Shown: positions 8,092 through 9,363 of the stretch, piece by piece | How positions within the stretch are numbered: the stretch's first letter is position 1 | Layout of the letters: each line of letters opens with the position of its first letter | Source: an uncultured Eubacteriales bacterium | GTDB lineage: Bacteria; Bacillota_A; Clostridia; Christensenellales; Aristaeellaceae | Reading direction: 5' to 3' | Assembly: GCA_902766515.1 (NCBI GenBank) | Contig: CACXEB010000351.1 | Span: 1 to 9,363 of the forward strand | Length of the DNA: 9,363 bases | Notes under the pieces: model-generated | Database searches by the model: none | Told to the model about the DNA's origin: nothing | Seen by the model: the letters and a program-made list of their open reading frames with translations, nothing else | Position numbers and translations under genes: made by a program

Positions 8092-9059
8092 AAATGACCG
8101 CTGCACAGCAGAACCGGTTCGAGCGTTTCAAAAAGCGCATGCTCGGCAGTGCGGAAAAGCGCGGCCTGCTCTCGGCCATCGTCGTGTATGTGCTGCTGAT
8201 CGTCATCTCCTTCATCTTTGTCTATCCCGTCCTGTACATGCTCAGCCGCTCGCTCATGTCCCGGACGGACCTGCTGGACTCCTCCGCCATGTGGATCCCG
8301 GGTACGCCCACGCTCTACAACTACAGCTCGGCCATCCGGACCATGGATTACTGGACGAGCCTGCTGAAAAACCTCTACCTGGCCTTTGTGCCCACGCTCT
8401 GCCAGGTCTTCATCTGCTCCATGGTGGGCTACGGCTTCGCCCGGTATGATTTCCCGCTCAAGAAAATGTGGATGGGCATCCTGATCCTCGCGTTCCTGCT
8501 GCCCACCCAGACGACCGCCCTTCCCAACTACCTTGTCTTCCAGAACCTGCGCCTGATCGACGGGTCCATCAAGCCTTTCCTCATCACGGCCATCCTCGGC
8601 CAGGGCTTCAAGAGCACCCTGTGCATCCTGATCTTCTACAACTTCCATCGCCAGGTGCCCCAGAGCCTGATCGAAGCCGCGGAAATCGACGGCGCGGGCC
8701 ATCTCAAGGCCTACTTCCGGATCGCGATCCCGCTGGCCACCGCCGCGATCGTCGTGGTCACCCTGTTCTCCTTCGTCTGGTACTGGAACGAGACCTACCT
8801 GGTCCGCAACTACCTCGGCTACGGCACCACCCGCGCCACGGGCCTGACCACCCTCATGCTGGAGCTCAGCGCCTTTGAGGACAGCTACGCCAACGCGTAC
8901 ACCACCTGGGCTTCGAGCGTCACCTCCACCGACCGCATCAACGACGCCATCCGCATGGCCGGCACCATGCTTGCCATCGCACCCCTCATGATCCTCTACT
9001 TCTTCCTGCAAAAGCAGTTTGTCGAAAGCGTCGACAAAGCCGGCATCACCGGCGAATAA
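8088..9059 (+). CDS. Carbohydrate ABC transporter permease, MalG/LplC-like (pair 2)
   Basis: This is the second membrane subunit (323 aa) of the second importer. The ATG at 8088 overlaps the previous stop as ATGA and is preceded by AAAGGAGG (8071-8078) at 9-base spacing. A later in-frame ATG at 8094 is possible but less well spaced. A basic tail of about 25 residues leads into the first span (about 26-55). The segment GYGFARYDFPLKKMW follows the second span, as is usual in MalG-type subunits. The EAA loop at 196-219 reads EAAEIDGAGHLKAYFRIAIP. The C-terminus FFLQKQFVESVDKAGITGE matches the typical MalG ending (Q-x2-F-x2-G/S-hydrophobic-x-x-G-x2-G). The gene is followed by a 55-base gap and then SBP2, which probably feeds this pair. 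Confidence 0.96.
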   Translation: MKMTAAQQNRFERFKKRMLGSAEKRGLLSAIVVYVLLIVISFIFVYPVLYMLSRSLMSRTDLLDSSAMWIPGTPTLYNYSSAIRTMDYWTSLLKNLYLAFVPTLCQVFICSMVGYGFARYDFPLKKMWMGILILAFLLPTQTTALPNYLVFQNLRLIDGSIKPFLITAILGQGFKSTLCILIFYNFHRQVPQSLIEAAEIDGAGHLKAYFRIAIPLATAAIVVVTLFSFVWYWNETYLVRNYLGYGTTRATGLTTLMLELSAFEDSYANAYTTWASSVTSTDRINDAIRMAGTMLAIAPLMILYFFLQKQFVESVDKAGITGE

Positions 9060-9060
9060 C

Positions 9061-9083
9061 CCCCGAATCCTGCCCTGCGGGGC
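9061..9083 (+). other. Weak possible RNA hairpin between permease pair 2 and SBP2
   Basis: CCCCG at 9061-9065 can pair with CGGGG at 9078-9082 (12-base loop). Alternatively GCCC at 9072-9075 pairs with GGGC at 9080-9083 around TGCG. Only 4 to 5 base pairs form in either case, and no T-run follows, so it does not look like a terminator. It could serve as an RNA processing or stability element, but chance in GC-rich DNA is as likely. Confidence 0.2.
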
Positions 9084-9100
9084 TGAGATAAAAATCTTTC

Positions 9101-9107
9101 AAGGAGG
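9101..9107 (+). promoter_or_regulatory. Ribosome binding site AAGGAGG for SBP2
   Basis: A perfect AAGGAGG lies 7 bases before the ATG at 9115 in a non-coding gap. It fixes the start of SBP2, which is cut off by the right edge of the window. Unlike most genes here, SBP2 does not overlap its upstream neighbour. Confidence 0.88.
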
Positions 9108-9114
9108 CATCCCC

Positions 9115-9363
9115 ATGAAGAAAATCCTGTCTCTCGTTCTCGTGCTGGCTCTGGCAGCCGGACTGTGCTCCTTCGCGGCGGCGGAAGGTACCTACGCCAT
9201 GCCCGAAATGAACACGACTGATCCCATTACCCTTACCTTCCTCACCTGGGACGACTTTGAGATGACTGAAGCGCTCGCCGCCAAGTTCATGGAAAAGTAT
9301 CCCAACATCACCGTGGAAGTGCTGCGCACCACCACCGCCGACATCGCCGGCGAGCTGCTCAAC
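9115..9363 (+). CDS. Extracellular solute-binding protein (SBP2), 3'-truncated by the window edge
   Basis: The first 83 residues of a second sugar-binding protein are visible, and the frame is open to the last base. Residues 1-23 form a signal peptide: K2-K3, a leucine/valine/alanine core, and AAA before E24 as the likely signal peptidase I site. Cys18 is preceded by leucine, so there is no proper lipobox, although most solute-binding proteins of single-membrane bacteria are lipoproteins. The mature part continues DPITLTFLTWDDFEMTEAL and KFMEKYPNITVEV, the first strand, first helix and second strand of a family 1 solute-binding protein N-lobe. Its place right after permease pair 2 suggests that it serves that pair. 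The ligand is unknown, and the rest of the gene lies outside the window. Confidence 0.88.
   Translation, partial: MKKILSLVLVLALAAGLCSFAAAEGTYAMPEMNTTDPITLTFLTWDDFEMTEALAAKFMEKYPNITVEVLRTTTADIAGELLN

Noticed and set aside
9061..9100. Rho-independent terminator or internal promoter before SBP2
   Set aside because: The possible stems have only 4 to 5 base pairs and no following T-run. The AT-rich GATAAAAAT could pass as a -10 element, but no -35 element at suitable spacing is visible.
1..9363. Mobile element, CRISPR, tRNA/rRNA or phage signatures
   Set aside because: No inverted terminal repeats, regularly spaced repeats, transposase or integrase motifs, or RNA gene landmarks were seen. Coding sequence fills nearly all of the window.

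Overview
The window is one tightly packed, plus-strand operon fragment of eight genes for carbohydrate import and processing. All genes are co-directional and most are translationally coupled. The DNA is GC-rich by eye, with G/C-rich third codon positions and strong AAGGAGG-type ribosome binding sites. GTG and TTG starts are used alongside ATG. Together with the gene families present, this suggests a GC-rich member of the Bacillota, most likely a gut or rumen Clostridia lineage (Christensenellales/Aristaeellaceae-like). That placement is a guess from signal-peptide style and recalled gene content, and nothing in the window proves it.

Layout: (1) 2-1177, C-terminal 391 residues of an extracellular solute-binding protein (SBP1), cut by the left edge. 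(2) 1174-2058 and 2076-2945, a MalF-like plus MalG-like permease pair (pair 1). (3) 2956-4998, a secreted and membrane-anchored protein that joins an NHL-type beta-propeller, a short TPR-like segment and a Yip1-type multi-spanning domain. (4) 4982-7144, a secreted DUF5696-type protein with a glycosidase-like layout. (5) 7141-8091 and 8088-9059, a second MalF-like plus MalG-like permease pair (pair 2). (6) 9115-9363, the N-terminus of a second solute-binding protein (SBP2), cut by the right edge. The order is therefore nearly mirror-symmetric: SBP1, permeases, NHL-Yip1, DUF5696, permeases, SBP2.

How they may work together: each permease pair with its SBP forms a CUT1-type sugar importer. No ATPase is encoded here, so the importers probably borrow a shared MsmK/UgpC-type ATPase encoded elsewhere. 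The two central genes are predicted to put large domains outside the membrane. A plausible reading is that DUF5696 trims or binds a glycan and the NHL-Yip1 protein acts as a membrane platform, while the two importers take up the products. From memory, similar gene sets occur in Paenibacillus and other Bacillota, so the cluster is probably conserved. I know of no established biochemical function for its two central proteins.

No RNA genes, mobile elements, CRISPR arrays, convincing promoters or convincing terminators were seen. The largest gap between genes is 55 bases (9060-9114), which holds the SBP2 ribosome binding site and a weak possible hairpin.
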